64,000 bases of DNA, taken from contig JAXMCE010000006.1 in NCBI GenBank assembly GCA_046349515.1, positions 162,618 to 226,617 of the forward strand, written 5' to 3'. The position numbers were made by a program, and so were the translations under genes. Source of the DNA: JBGPGW01 sp046349515 (GTDB taxonomy: Bacteria; Pseudomonadota; Alphaproteobacteria; CADEGL01). The notes beneath the pieces were generated by a model that was not told the origin of the DNA, made no database searches, and saw only the letters and a program-made list of their open reading frames with translations. The first letter of the stretch is position 1. Every line of letters begins with the position of its first letter. Positions 9,551-18,422 of the stretch are shown piece by piece.

Positions 9551-10743
9551 CGACGATTTCGATGACGGTCAATGGCCGCCGGGTCGAGGCCGATGTCGAG
9601 CCGCGGACATCGCTCGCGGATTTTCTACGTGAGCACCTGCTTCTGACGGGCACCCATATCGGCTGCGAGCACGGCATCTGTGGTGCCTGCACGGTCGAGA
9701 TCGACGGCGCGATCGCGCGCTCCTGCATCAATTACGCGGTCCAATGCGACGGCGCCGCCATCCGGACCATCGAAGATTTCGACGACGACCCGCTCATGGC
9801 CCGGTTGCGTCAGGCTTTCACGGAGCATCACGCCTTGCAGTGTGGCTACTGCACGCCGGGAATGCTGATCGCCGCCCGCGACTTGATCCGCCGAACGGAC
9901 AGGGCACCCGAACTCGATATCCGGATCGGCATGAGCGGCAATTTGTGTCGCTGCACCGGCTACACCGGGATCATCCGCGCGATTGCGGAGACGATGGAGG
10001 CGATGTCGCCGGGCGAACGTGGCGCGGTCGAGGGGCGGGGCTGGCTCGGCCCGGTTCCGGGGCCAGGGACCGGCGGCGTGACGGCCGAGCCGCGCGGCGA
10101 AGCGGTGGTCCCCCGTCCGGCGCAGGTCGCGATGTCGTCGGCGGTCTCAAGCGAGAGCTCGGCCGTTCCATTCGACCGGCTGGAGGAGGAGGGTCTCACC
10201 ACGCTGACCCAATCTCTCGTGATCGCCCAGCCCTTGGCCAAGGTGTGGGAGGTCTTGAGCAATCTCGAGACCGTCGCGCGATGCCTTCCCGGCGCTCGCA
10301 TGACGAGCCCGGTCCGCGACGGGCGATTTGCGGGCGCCATGGCGGTCGGGCTTGGCCCCATCACGACGGATTTCGCGGGCGCCGGCATCGTCCGGATCGA
10401 GAAGGATGCGCATCGCGTCACGGTCGAAGGACGAGGCCAGGACTCGAAATCGGCCACCCGGGCGCGGGGACGCATCGCATACGTGCTCTCCGATCGGGGT
10501 CCCGCCGCGACCGCCGTCGACGTCACGATCGCGTATGGGATCGCGGGCCCGTTGGCGCAGTTTGGCAGGCCCGCCATGGTGCGCGCCCTGATCGAGCGGC
10601 TGACCGAGGTCTTCGTTGCGAACATCGAGCGCTATGTGAGGGATCCCGCCTCCGTCGCGGAGACCGCACGGCTCAGCGGGTTGGCCCTGTTCTGGAGCAT
10701 GGTAGCCGGGCGAATCCGGTCGCTCTTCCGTCGCGGTCGCTGA
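9547..10743 (+). CDS. Fused [2Fe-2S] subunit and CoxG/SRPBCC domain
   Basis: The first ~165 residues are a complete small subunit of a molybdenum hydroxylase: plant-type cluster cysteines C40, C45, C48, C60 and the second-cluster set C99, C102, C134, C136 in the usual CGYCTPG and CRCTGY motifs. A Pro/Gly-rich linker (about 166-210) follows. The last ~190 residues resemble CoxG, the SRPBCC-fold protein (LAKVWEVLSNLETVARCLPG, then a GPITTDFAG segment) that recruits CoxD to membranes or aids maturation in CO dehydrogenase systems. The C-terminus ends in a basic helix. The total of 398 residues is over twice the usual small-subunit length. It starts inside the FAD-subunit stop (ATGA). Confidence 0.9.
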   Translation: MTTISMTVNGRRVEADVEPRTSLADFLREHLLLTGTHIGCEHGICGACTVEIDGAIARSCINYAVQCDGAAIRTIEDFDDDPLMARLRQAFTEHHALQCGYCTPGMLIAARDLIRRTDRAPELDIRIGMSGNLCRCTGYTGIIRAIAETMEAMSPGERGAVEGRGWLGPVPGPGTGGVTAEPRGEAVVPRPAQVAMSSAVSSESSAVPFDRLEEEGLTTLTQSLVIAQPLAKVWEVLSNLETVARCLPGARMTSPVRDGRFAGAMAVGLGPITTDFAGAGIVRIEKDAHRVTVEGRGQDSKSATRARGRIAYVLSDRGPAATAVDVTIAYGIAGPLAQFGRPAMVRALIERLTEVFVANIERYVRDPASVAETARLSGLALFWSMVAGRIRSLFRRGR

Positions 10744-10837
10744 CGGCCGGCATTCGCTTCGCACGCAGTCTCAGGCCGGCCGCTGGTGCTAGACTGGCCT
10801 CGAACGAGACCACTTCACCCTTGTCAGTCGAGGCGCC

Positions 10838-13150
10838 ATGAAATTCGGGATTGGGCAGGCGATTCCTCGCCTGGAGGACGAACGGTTCCTCACCGGGCGG
10901 TCGCGCTATGTCGATGATATCGCCTTCCCGAACCAAGCCTGGGGCTTCGTGCTTCGCTCGCCGCATGCCTCGGCCCGCATTCGTCGCATCGATGTGACGG
11001 CGGCGAGAGAGGCGCCGGGCGTGCTCTTGGTCCTGACGGCGGTGGAACTGGCGGCCGCCGGCATTGGCTCGATCAAATGCGGCCTCATGCCGATGGCCTT
11101 CGGCGGAAAGCCGCCACGCCATTGGCCGGCGCAGCCGGTCTTGGCTTCCGAGCGTGTCCGTCACGTGGGCGAACCCGTCGCATTCGTCGTCGCCGAGACG
11201 CGCGCGGAGGCAGAGGAGGCCGCCGAGCTGATCGCCATCGACTTCGATATCGGCCGCCCCGTCGTCGCGACCGGCGAGGCCCGCGCTACGGGGGCGGCCA
11301 CAGTCTGGGACGAGATCCCGGACAACGTTGGATTCGTGGTCGAACGTGGCGACCAGGCTGCGGTCGCGAGGGCCTTCGAAAGCGCCGCCCACAAGATCTC
11401 GCTCGACTTGGCGATCAACCGCGTGTCGCCCAACACAATGGAGCCGCGCGCTTCGACGGCGATGCTCGACCCCGCCAGTGGCCGCATCACTCTCTACACG
11501 TCTTCGCAAAATCCCCACGGGCTCCGCACGGCCCTGGCGCGCGATGTCCTGCGCGTGCCGGAAACGGCGATCCGCGTCGTCAGCCCCGATGTCGGTGGCG
11601 GATTTGGGATGAAAAGCAATCTGTTCCCCGAAGACGTGCTCGTGGCACACGCAGCACGCGTCCTCGGCCGGCCCGTGCGATGGACATCGACGCGCGGGGA
11701 AGGGCTGCTATCGGACCATCACGGCCGCGACATGGTCTGTCATGCCGAATTGGCGCTCGATCGCGACGGAAAATTCCTCGGGCTCCGGGCCGAGGCGACT
11801 TACGCCCTGGGGGCTTATCTCTCGAGTTCGGGGCCCGTGCCCTTGGCGATCGGCACCGTGATGTATGTCGGAGCCTACGCCATCCCTGCGGTCCACGTCG
11901 TTGCGCGCGCCGTATACACGAACACGGCCTTCACCGGGCCTTATCGCGGCGCCGGACGTCCCGAGGCGATCCACATCATCGAGCGATTGATCGACACGGC
12001 GGCGCGTGAATGCGGCTTCGATGCCGTGGAGTTGCGCCGGAAGAACTTCGTCCGTCCGTCCGCGATGCCGTACCAGAGCCCGCTCGGGCCGGTCTATGAC
12101 ACCGGTGATTTCGAAGCGGTCATGGACAAGTGCCAGGCGCTGTCCGACTGGTCGGGCTACGAGGCGCGGAAATCCGCGACCGCCGCGCGGGGCCTGCTCC
12201 GCGGACGCGGCCTTGTCTATTTCATCGAGACCAGCTCCGTCTTCAACGAGCGGATGGAGCTGCGCTTCGATCCGACGGGCACGCTCACGCTTGTCGCGGG
12301 CACCCACAACCATGGCCAGGGTCACGAAACGGTCTATCGCCAGATGCTGAACGAGTGGCTCGGGATCGAGTCGGAGCGGATCTTGATGATTCAGGGCGAC
12401 ACGGATTCCGTGGCTTTCGGCCGCGGCACCTATGCTTCGCGCAGTATCAGCATCGGGGGAAGCGCCCTCCTGGATGCGTCGAACAAGATGATTGCGCAGG
12501 GAAAGAAGATTGCCGGCTTGATGTTCGAGGCGGCTGCCGAGGATATCGAATTCGCCGACGGCCGGTTCTCTATTGTTGGCACGGACAAGCGCCTCGGATG
12601 GACCGAAGTCGTTCAGGCATCCTATGCGCCCGTCGGCCCCACCGCGGCCGATGGTCCCGGAATCATGGCGGCCGGGACGTTCGCACCGAAGACCGCCAAT
12701 TTCCCGAACGGCTGCCACATCGTCGAGGTCGAAGTCGATCCGGCAACAGGGAGAGTCACGATCGAGCGCTACTCTTCCGTCGATGATTCCGGGAAGGTCA
12801 TGAATCCGCTTCTCTATGCGGGTCAAATTCATGGTGGCATCGCCCAAGGGCTCGGACAGGCGCTGATGGAGGACCATGTCTACGATCCGACGAGTGGCCA
12901 GCTCCTGACCGGTTCGTTCATGGACTACACCATGCCGCGCGCGGACAACATGCCGTTCTTCACGCTCGACCACCATGAGGTGCCTTGCGCGACGAATCCC
13001 ATCGGCACCAAGGGGGGCGGCGAATCCGGGACGGTCGGATCGCTTCCGGCGCTCGTCAATGCGGTCGTCGATGCCTTGAGCCCGTTTGGCGTGCGCGATC
13101 TCGCCATGCCCATGACAGCGGAGCGGATTTGGAAGGCGCTTTCTTCTTGA
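10838..13150 (+). CDS. Second Xanthine dehydrogenase-family molybdopterin-binding subunit (form II CoxL-like)
   Basis: A complete 770-residue catalytic subunit in the same operon as the first set, 94 bases after the fused small subunit. It has the standard LEDERFLTGRSRYVDD opening, DVGGGFGMKSN segment, an active-site loop PYRGAGR (368-374) of the form II AYRGAGR type, and Glu729 in KGGGESG. No second FAD or iron-sulfur subunit accompanies it, so it may share the upstream ones or the two large subunits may act on different substrates with the same electron-transfer arm. The ATG follows GAGG. Confidence 0.9.
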   Translation: MKFGIGQAIPRLEDERFLTGRSRYVDDIAFPNQAWGFVLRSPHASARIRRIDVTAAREAPGVLLVLTAVELAAAGIGSIKCGLMPMAFGGKPPRHWPAQPVLASERVRHVGEPVAFVVAETRAEAEEAAELIAIDFDIGRPVVATGEARATGAATVWDEIPDNVGFVVERGDQAAVARAFESAAHKISLDLAINRVSPNTMEPRASTAMLDPASGRITLYTSSQNPHGLRTALARDVLRVPETAIRVVSPDVGGGFGMKSNLFPEDVLVAHAARVLGRPVRWTSTRGEGLLSDHHGRDMVCHAELALDRDGKFLGLRAEATYALGAYLSSSGPVPLAIGTVMYVGAYAIPAVHVVARAVYTNTAFTGPYRGAGRPEAIHIIERLIDTAARECGFDAVELRRKNFVRPSAMPYQSPLGPVYDTGDFEAVMDKCQALSDWSGYEARKSATAARGLLRGRGLVYFIETSSVFNERMELRFDPTGTLTLVAGTHNHGQGHETVYRQMLNEWLGIESERILMIQGDTDSVAFGRGTYASRSISIGGSALLDASNKMIAQGKKIAGLMFEAAAEDIEFADGRFSIVGTDKRLGWTEVVQASYAPVGPTAADGPGIMAAGTFAPKTANFPNGCHIVEVEVDPATGRVTIERYSSVDDSGKVMNPLLYAGQIHGGIAQGLGQALMEDHVYDPTSGQLLTGSFMDYTMPRADNMPFFTLDHHEVPCATNPIGTKGGGESGTVGSLPALVNAVVDALSPFGVRDLAMPMTAERIWKALSS

Positions 13151-13318
13151 TCGATGGTTATTGTCTGCCGCACTGGCCCAACGATCGGCCGCCATCTAAC
13201 ATTCGGCTGTCACTCTTCTTATGGGTCGGCCGGGCAAGATTCCGCTGACATTCCCGACTGACGGTGTTGTGGGCCGCCGCGGCCAGTGCACGACGCGAGG
13301 CGGTGGGGGAGAAAAGCC

Positions 13319-14488
13319 ATGGGACTCCGGGACAAATCCTGCATCGTGGGCATCGGCGAGACCGCCTACACGCGGGGAGATGCGCGTCCGGTCATCAGTC
13401 TCGTAACCGAGGCCTCGATCAAGGCGATCAAGGACGCGGGCCTCGACCGAACCGACATCGACGGCCTGGTCATGACGTCGTCCCGCTACATCTTCCAGGA
13501 ATCGCTTGCCGTTCATCTCGGCATTGCGGATTTGCGTTACACCGCGATCGTCGAGATGGGTGGCGCGAGTTCCATCGCCGGCCTTCAATCGGCGGCGATG
13601 GCCGTCAGCTCCGGCCTCGCGAATTACGTTCTGATGCCGTTCGGCTGGAACGGCTATTCGGAAGCGAAGACGAGCGTGCGCGAGCGTCCCGATGCAGCCG
13701 CCCGGCCCGACAATCAGATGAGCCAGGCGGTCAAGAACTACTACATGCCCAACGGCGCCTTCGTTCCCGTGCAGTACTACTCTTGGATCGCCAACCGCCA
13801 CCGGCATCTCTACGGGACCACTGACGAGGAGCTGGCTGAGATCGCATTGACGTCGCGGTCGAATGCCCAGGGCAATCCGCGCGCCTATATGCGAGATCGC
13901 CCCTTGACGCTCGAAGGCTATCTTGCCTCGCCCATGATCGCTGAGCCGCATCGCCTGCTCGACTGTTGCCTCGAGACGGACGGCGCTGCCGCCATCGTCG
14001 TGACGACGCCCGAGCGGGCCCGAGACCTGCCGCATCGCCCTGTCTACATCAGCGGCTACGCCGAGGGTCATCCCTATCCGGCCGACGATCTTCTCAACCG
14101 GCCCGACATCCTGGATTTGGGCCTCACCACCGTCGCGCACCGGGCGTTCGAGATGGCGGAGGCGCGGCCGGACGACATGGATTTCGCGGAGATCTACGAT
14201 TGCTTCAGCTACGTCGCGCTGATGCAGCTCGAGGCGGCGGGCTTCTGCAAGCGCGGTGAGGGGCGGCATTTCGTGAAGGATGGCAACATCGCCATCGGCG
14301 GTCGGCTGCCGGTCAACACCCATGGCGGCCTGCACTCGGAAGGCCACGTCTGGGGACTCAACCACATCGTCGAGGCGGTTCGTCAATTGCGCGGCCAGGC
14401 GCACCGCCAGGTCAAGGATTGCGAGATCGGCTGCGTCACTGGCTGGGGCGACTTCGGCGACGGCAGCATCGCCATCTTCCGGAGATGA
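13319..14488 (+). CDS. Thiolase-like (Ltp2/SCP-x type) protein without the nucleophilic cysteine
   Basis: A 389-residue thiolase-fold protein. The CIVGIGETAYTRG opening and the THGGLHSEGHVWGLNH block near the C-terminus place it in the lipid-transfer-protein-like thiolase group. At the site of the thiolase nucleophile the sequence reads MGGASS (residues 80-85), so the Cys is replaced by Gly82. This is the pattern of Ltp2-type proteins, which act as retro-aldolases on beta-hydroxyacyl-CoAs together with a DUF35 partner. Such a partner gene overlaps its 3' end. A strong GGGGGAG sequence precedes the ATG at 13319. Its substrate is unknown. Confidence 0.85.
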   Translation: MGLRDKSCIVGIGETAYTRGDARPVISLVTEASIKAIKDAGLDRTDIDGLVMTSSRYIFQESLAVHLGIADLRYTAIVEMGGASSIAGLQSAAMAVSSGLANYVLMPFGWNGYSEAKTSVRERPDAAARPDNQMSQAVKNYYMPNGAFVPVQYYSWIANRHRHLYGTTDEELAEIALTSRSNAQGNPRAYMRDRPLTLEGYLASPMIAEPHRLLDCCLETDGAAAIVVTTPERARDLPHRPVYISGYAEGHPYPADDLLNRPDILDLGLTTVAHRAFEMAEARPDDMDFAEIYDCFSYVALMQLEAAGFCKRGEGRHFVKDGNIAIGGRLPVNTHGGLHSEGHVWGLNHIVEAVRQLRGQAHRQVKDCEIGCVTGWGDFGDGSIAIFRR

Positions 14489-14910
14489 CGGCCATGGGCG
14501 ATGTGGCGAAGCCATTGCCCCGACGCGATGGCCTGAACGGCGAGTTCTACGAGTACTGCGCGCGCGGCGAGCTGCGCTTTCAGAGATGTTCCGAGTGCGG
14601 CGCCTGGCGACACATGCCGCGTTACCATTGCGCCAAGTGTGGCTCTGAGCGCTGGAGTTGGGAGCGGAGCTCCGGTAAGGGCACGCTCTATTCGTGGACG
14701 GTGTGTCACCGCGCCTTTCACCCGGGCTTCGCGGATGACGTTCCCTATGTTGTCGCCATCGTCGAGTTGGAAGAGGGGCCGCGCATTGCGACCCAGATCG
14801 TCGACCGGACGCCCGACGAGCTGCGTCTCTCGATGCCCGTCGAGGTCGTGTTCGAGCCGATGGTCCCAGGTGTCGTGCTCCCGAAATTCCGCGCCGCTGC
14901 GAGCCGCTGA
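14485..14910 (+). CDS. DUF35 OB-fold protein with zinc ribbon (ChsH2-like acyl-CoA-binding partner)
   Basis: A small OB-fold protein (about 141 residues) with an N-terminal rubredoxin-like zinc ribbon (C35, C38, C49, C52) and the GTLYSWTVCHRAFHPGF segment typical of DUF35. These proteins bind acyl-CoA and pair with thiolase-like enzymes, as in archaeal acetoacetyl-CoA thiolase/HMG-CoA synthase and in Ltp2-DUF35 aldolases. It overlaps the thiolase-like stop by 4 bases. An ATG at 14494 is an alternative start and has better spacing to the GGAG at 14481. Confidence 0.87.
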   Translation: MTAMGDVAKPLPRRDGLNGEFYEYCARGELRFQRCSECGAWRHMPRYHCAKCGSERWSWERSSGKGTLYSWTVCHRAFHPGFADDVPYVVAIVELEEGPRIATQIVDRTPDELRLSMPVEVVFEPMVPGVVLPKFRAAASR

Positions 14911-14920
14911 ACCCGCCCGC

Positions 14921-17029
14921 TCAAGGTTCCGGTTGTTCGGGTGAGGGGAGGGGCTGGGCAGTGGTGCGAATCCGCGCGTCGACCGCGACCGCGCCGTGCC
15001 CGGCGCGGCGGAGGATGAGCGGGTTGATGTCGAGCTCGCCGAGCGCGGCGCCGGCATCCGCGGCGAAATGACTGACGCGGTGGATCGCGTCGATCGCGGC
15101 TTCCAAGTCGGAGGCCGGCTGGCCGCGGACGCCTTCTAGGATGCGCGCGATTTTCAATCCGGACAGTTTCTTGCGAATGCGGTCTGGGTGTGCGGGTGCC
15201 GCGAGCATGGCCGTATCTTCGAGCAATTCCGCGAGGATGCCTCCCGCGCCGAAAAGCACCATGGGACCGAATTCCGGGTCATGGAGGGCGCCAATGATGA
15301 GTTCCGCTTCGCCTTGCACCATCTCCGACACCAGGCACCCTTCGAGTGCCGGACCGAGTGCCTTGTGCATCTCCTCCCAGGCACGCCTGACTGCGGCCGC
15401 ATCCGCGAGGCCGAGGCGCACGGCGCCCTTGTCGCTTTTGTGAACGAGTGAAGGTCCGAATCCCTTGAGCACCACCGGAAAGCCGATGGCCTCGCTGTTC
15501 GCGACGGCCTCGTCGGCCGATGCCGCCTTGAAGTCGCGGGAGACGGCTACGCCATAGCGCGCGAGAAGCCTTTTGGCCTCATACTCGTCGAGCATCGTGT
15601 CCGCGCGGATTTCGCGGGGAGTCAGCCTCGATATGTCAGCCGGCCTCGCGACGGGGCTTTGCATTGCCGGCCGTCCTCTCAGCCAGAGCCGAAGCGCTTC
15701 GATGCCATCGCCGATCGAATCGACCGCAAGCATCTCCATCTCCGCCGCGACATCGCGGGCCTTGTCCCCATTCGATCCAGGCAAGACCACGAACATGACG
15801 GGTTTCCGCCGTGCCACTCCTTTCGCCATGCCGGACACCATCTCATCGAGATTGTGCGCCGTGCCGAGGACGCCGACGATGGCGGCGACGTCGTCGTCTT
15901 CGGACACGATCCCCGCGCCGCCGTCGCCGACATCGATAAAGCTGTTGTCCCGCATGTTCGCGAAGTCGAGCGGATTCGCGGTGAAGCCGGGGACGTAGAG
16001 CGTCTCGAGCTTGCGCACGGTCTCGGCTGAGAATTGCGACAGACGCACGCCGGTCTCGATCGCGACGTCGGTCGTATGGACGAGCGCTCCACCGGACGGA
16101 GAAAGCAGGGCAATGCCCGCGCCCTTCGGTGCCGCACCGTGCTTCGCATACATGTGCGCGAGGCGCGCCATCGTCAGCTCGTTGTCGACGAGGGTGATGC
16201 CCTCCTCCTCGCAGCGCGCGGCGAAAATGCCATGCGCCGTCGCCAGGCTTCCCGTGTGGGTCGCAGCGACCCTCGCGCCGGCCGCGGTCCGGCCGGCCTT
16301 GGAGACGATGAACGGCTTGCCCGCCGCATGAATGCGCCGCGCGGCGGCAAAAAAGCGGCTCGGGTTCTTCATTCCCTCGATGCTGGCAATGACGACGTTC
16401 GTCCCGGGATCCGCCGCGTAATATTCAAGGACATCGGCGATCTCGATGTCCGACTGGTTGCCGAGCGCGATGAGATGTCGATAGGCGATACCCTCCCGCG
16501 CCCCGCGATTGTAGAGGATGCCCATCGCGGCACCGCTCTGACTCACGAGGCTGATCGTGCCAAGCCGCGCCGGAACTTCACGCATGGCGAGGGACGCGTT
16601 CATCAAGAGCCTCGAGGGCGAGCTCGCGAGGCCGAGCAAGTTCGGGCCGATGACTCGCATGCCATGTTCGTGGGCCATCGCCACGAGCGCGCGCTCGTCC
16701 GCAAGCCCCGCGGTGCCGGTCTCGCTGTACCCGCCCGTCATGACGACGAGATAGGAGACCCTGGCTCTGGCGCAGTCCTGGATCGCCTCGGGGACCGCGC
16801 GTTTGGGGATGGTCAGGACGGCAACGTCGATCGGGCCGGGCGCGTCGGACACACGCTTGTAGCTCTTGAGGCCCATGACAGTGTCCCGTGCCGCATTCAC
16901 GGGCACAAGATTCCCGGTGAAGCCGCCCTTCATGAGATTCTCGAGGGTGAGGCCGCCAAACTTCCTCGCATTGTCTGATGCGCCGACGACCGCGATCCCC
17001 TGCGGCGCGAACAGCTTCTCGAGCCCCAT
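14921..17029 (-). CDS. Acyl-CoA synthetase (NDP-forming), full-length alpha-beta fusion
   Basis: A 702-residue ADP-forming acetate-CoA ligase-type enzyme that links acyl-CoA hydrolysis reversibly to ATP formation. Domains in order: CoA-binding Rossmann (opening GIAVVGASDN), two succinyl-CoA-ligase-like flavodoxin domains with the phosphohistidine His258 in ATHTGSL, and a C-terminal ATP-grasp (about 475-700, with FPVVLKGFG). It is transcribed toward the DUF35 gene and ends 10 bases from it, so it is a separate unit from the thiolase operon. It is one of three proteins of this family in the window. Confidence 0.9.
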   Translation of the reverse strand: MGLEKLFAPQGIAVVGASDNARKFGGLTLENLMKGGFTGNLVPVNAARDTVMGLKSYKRVSDAPGPIDVAVLTIPKRAVPEAIQDCARARVSYLVVMTGGYSETGTAGLADERALVAMAHEHGMRVIGPNLLGLASSPSRLLMNASLAMREVPARLGTISLVSQSGAAMGILYNRGAREGIAYRHLIALGNQSDIEIADVLEYYAADPGTNVVIASIEGMKNPSRFFAAARRIHAAGKPFIVSKAGRTAAGARVAATHTGSLATAHGIFAARCEEEGITLVDNELTMARLAHMYAKHGAAPKGAGIALLSPSGGALVHTTDVAIETGVRLSQFSAETVRKLETLYVPGFTANPLDFANMRDNSFIDVGDGGAGIVSEDDDVAAIVGVLGTAHNLDEMVSGMAKGVARRKPVMFVVLPGSNGDKARDVAAEMEMLAVDSIGDGIEALRLWLRGRPAMQSPVARPADISRLTPREIRADTMLDEYEAKRLLARYGVAVSRDFKAASADEAVANSEAIGFPVVLKGFGPSLVHKSDKGAVRLGLADAAAVRRAWEEMHKALGPALEGCLVSEMVQGEAELIIGALHDPEFGPMVLFGAGGILAELLEDTAMLAAPAHPDRIRKKLSGLKIARILEGVRGQPASDLEAAIDAIHRVSHFAADAGAALGELDINPLILRRAGHGAVAVDARIRTTAQPLPSPEQPEP

Positions 17030-17300
17030 TCTCGATCACCCTCGTGTCAGATGTGACGTCCGGACGGCACGGTGGAGACCAACCGGCCCTTGTCGTAACT
17101 CGCCCCGATGGATGCTATTGCATGGCCCACTGTCGCTCCAGCGCGCGCGATGCGCCACCCATCTCCGTTTCCTCGGACCGGTGGGTTGCGCTAGGCCAGC
17201 GGCAGGCCTGGCGTCGAGGCCGGCTCAGCCGCTGCATCAAGGCCAATTCAGCTCGCTCGAATTAGCTGTTAAAAGGGCATGGATTGGCGCGGCGACGGCT

Positions 17301-17307
17301 GGGGAGG
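17301..17307 (+). promoter_or_regulatory. Ribosome binding site fixing a GTG start
   Basis: GGGGAGG ends 5 bases before the GTG at 17313. The open frame runs much further upstream with no stop, so this site together with family alignment decides the start of the luciferase-like gene. Confidence 0.65.
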
Positions 17308-17312
17308 CGTGG

Positions 17313-18392
17313 GTGAAATTCGGGGTGATGACCCAAATCCAGATGCCTCGGCCGTGGGGCGAGAACGCCGAGGTCATCGCGTATCGCAATGCGATCAGTC
17401 AGGCCGAAGCGGCCGATGGCGTCGGATTTCACTACTGCTGGCTGACCGAAATGCACTTCTTCCGGGAGATCGGCCACAGCCCCTGTCCGGACATGATCCT
17501 GGCTGCGATCGCCGAGCGGACAAAGCGGATAAGGCTCGGCTTCGCGGTGCTGTTGGTTACGATCAACAGCCCTTACATGATCGCCGAACGCGTCGCGACG
17601 CTCGATGTGATGAGCCAGGGCCGCGTCGATTTCGGCTTCGGCCGCGGATCGACGTCCTACATGGTCGATCCCTTCGGCGTCAAACAGGCCGACAGCCGGG
17701 CGATCACACATGAGGCCATGGCTGCGATCATCGCGATGTTCGAGCATGAGCGCTTCCCCGGCTTCAAGGGCCAGTATTTCGACCTTGAGCCCCGTCACGT
17801 GGTGCCGCGCCCGGTTCAGCAGCCCCATCCGCCGCTTTGGATCGCGGCGTCCAACCTGTCGACTTATGAGCACGCCGCCCGCCAAGGCGTCGGTGTCATC
17901 GGGGTTACACGGAACAGCATCGACGAGACGCGGGATGCCATTCGCAATTATCGCGAGACCATCCGCTTCGCCGATCCGGCCGGGTTTATCGGCAAGCGCC
18001 CGAACGAGCACGTGGGCGCTTTCGCGCTGACCTGCTGCCACGAGGATGACCGTGTCGGTCGCGACATGGCGTGCGCCGCCGCGCGCTGGTACAACGGCGA
18101 CAATGACGCCGAACTCAACCCGGTTCGCTTCGCGACCGCGGGCGGCAAGGAGGCGGTGGTCGCCAAGTTTCGTGCGCGCAGCAACGATGAGCTCATCGAA
18201 GACGGGATGGCCATCGGCGGCAATCCGGATTCGATCTGCGCGCAGGTGGAGAAGTGGGCAAAGGCCGGCCTCGACCAGATGATCTTCGTCTTGCAGGCGG
18301 GCCAGGCGAAGCATGACCAGGTTCTGCGGTCGATCGAACTCATCGGGGAGAAGGTGATTCCGCGATTTTCTTCGTCCTCGACGGCTGGCTGA
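17313..18392 (+). CDS. Luciferase-like (LLM class) flavin-dependent oxidoreductase
   Basis: A 359-residue luciferase-like monooxygenase. It starts MKFGVMTQIQMP from GTG. It has the WLTEMHFF block, LGFAVLLVTINSPYMIAER and the DVMSQGRVDFGFGRGS flavin-binding segment, and VQQPHPPLWIAAS later. Its closest characterised relatives are FMNH2-dependent monooxygenases. It differs clearly from the other LLM protein at 4.3-5.2 kb, so the two are not a recent duplication. The M24 gene starts 30 bases downstream in the same direction and is probably in the same operon. Confidence 0.87.
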   Translation: MKFGVMTQIQMPRPWGENAEVIAYRNAISQAEAADGVGFHYCWLTEMHFFREIGHSPCPDMILAAIAERTKRIRLGFAVLLVTINSPYMIAERVATLDVMSQGRVDFGFGRGSTSYMVDPFGVKQADSRAITHEAMAAIIAMFEHERFPGFKGQYFDLEPRHVVPRPVQQPHPPLWIAASNLSTYEHAARQGVGVIGVTRNSIDETRDAIRNYRETIRFADPAGFIGKRPNEHVGAFALTCCHEDDRVGRDMACAAARWYNGDNDAELNPVRFATAGGKEAVVAKFRARSNDELIEDGMAIGGNPDSICAQVEKWAKAGLDQMIFVLQAGQAKHDQVLRSIELIGEKVIPRFSSSSTAG

Positions 18393-18422
18393 CGGCATTC
18401 AAGACACGGTGAAGGAAACGTC

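Noticed and set aside
6336..13150. Carbon monoxide dehydrogenase (form I) as the name for the Mo hydroxylases
   Set aside because: None of the three large subunits has the AYRCSFR active-site loop with its cysteine, so CO oxidation is not supported.
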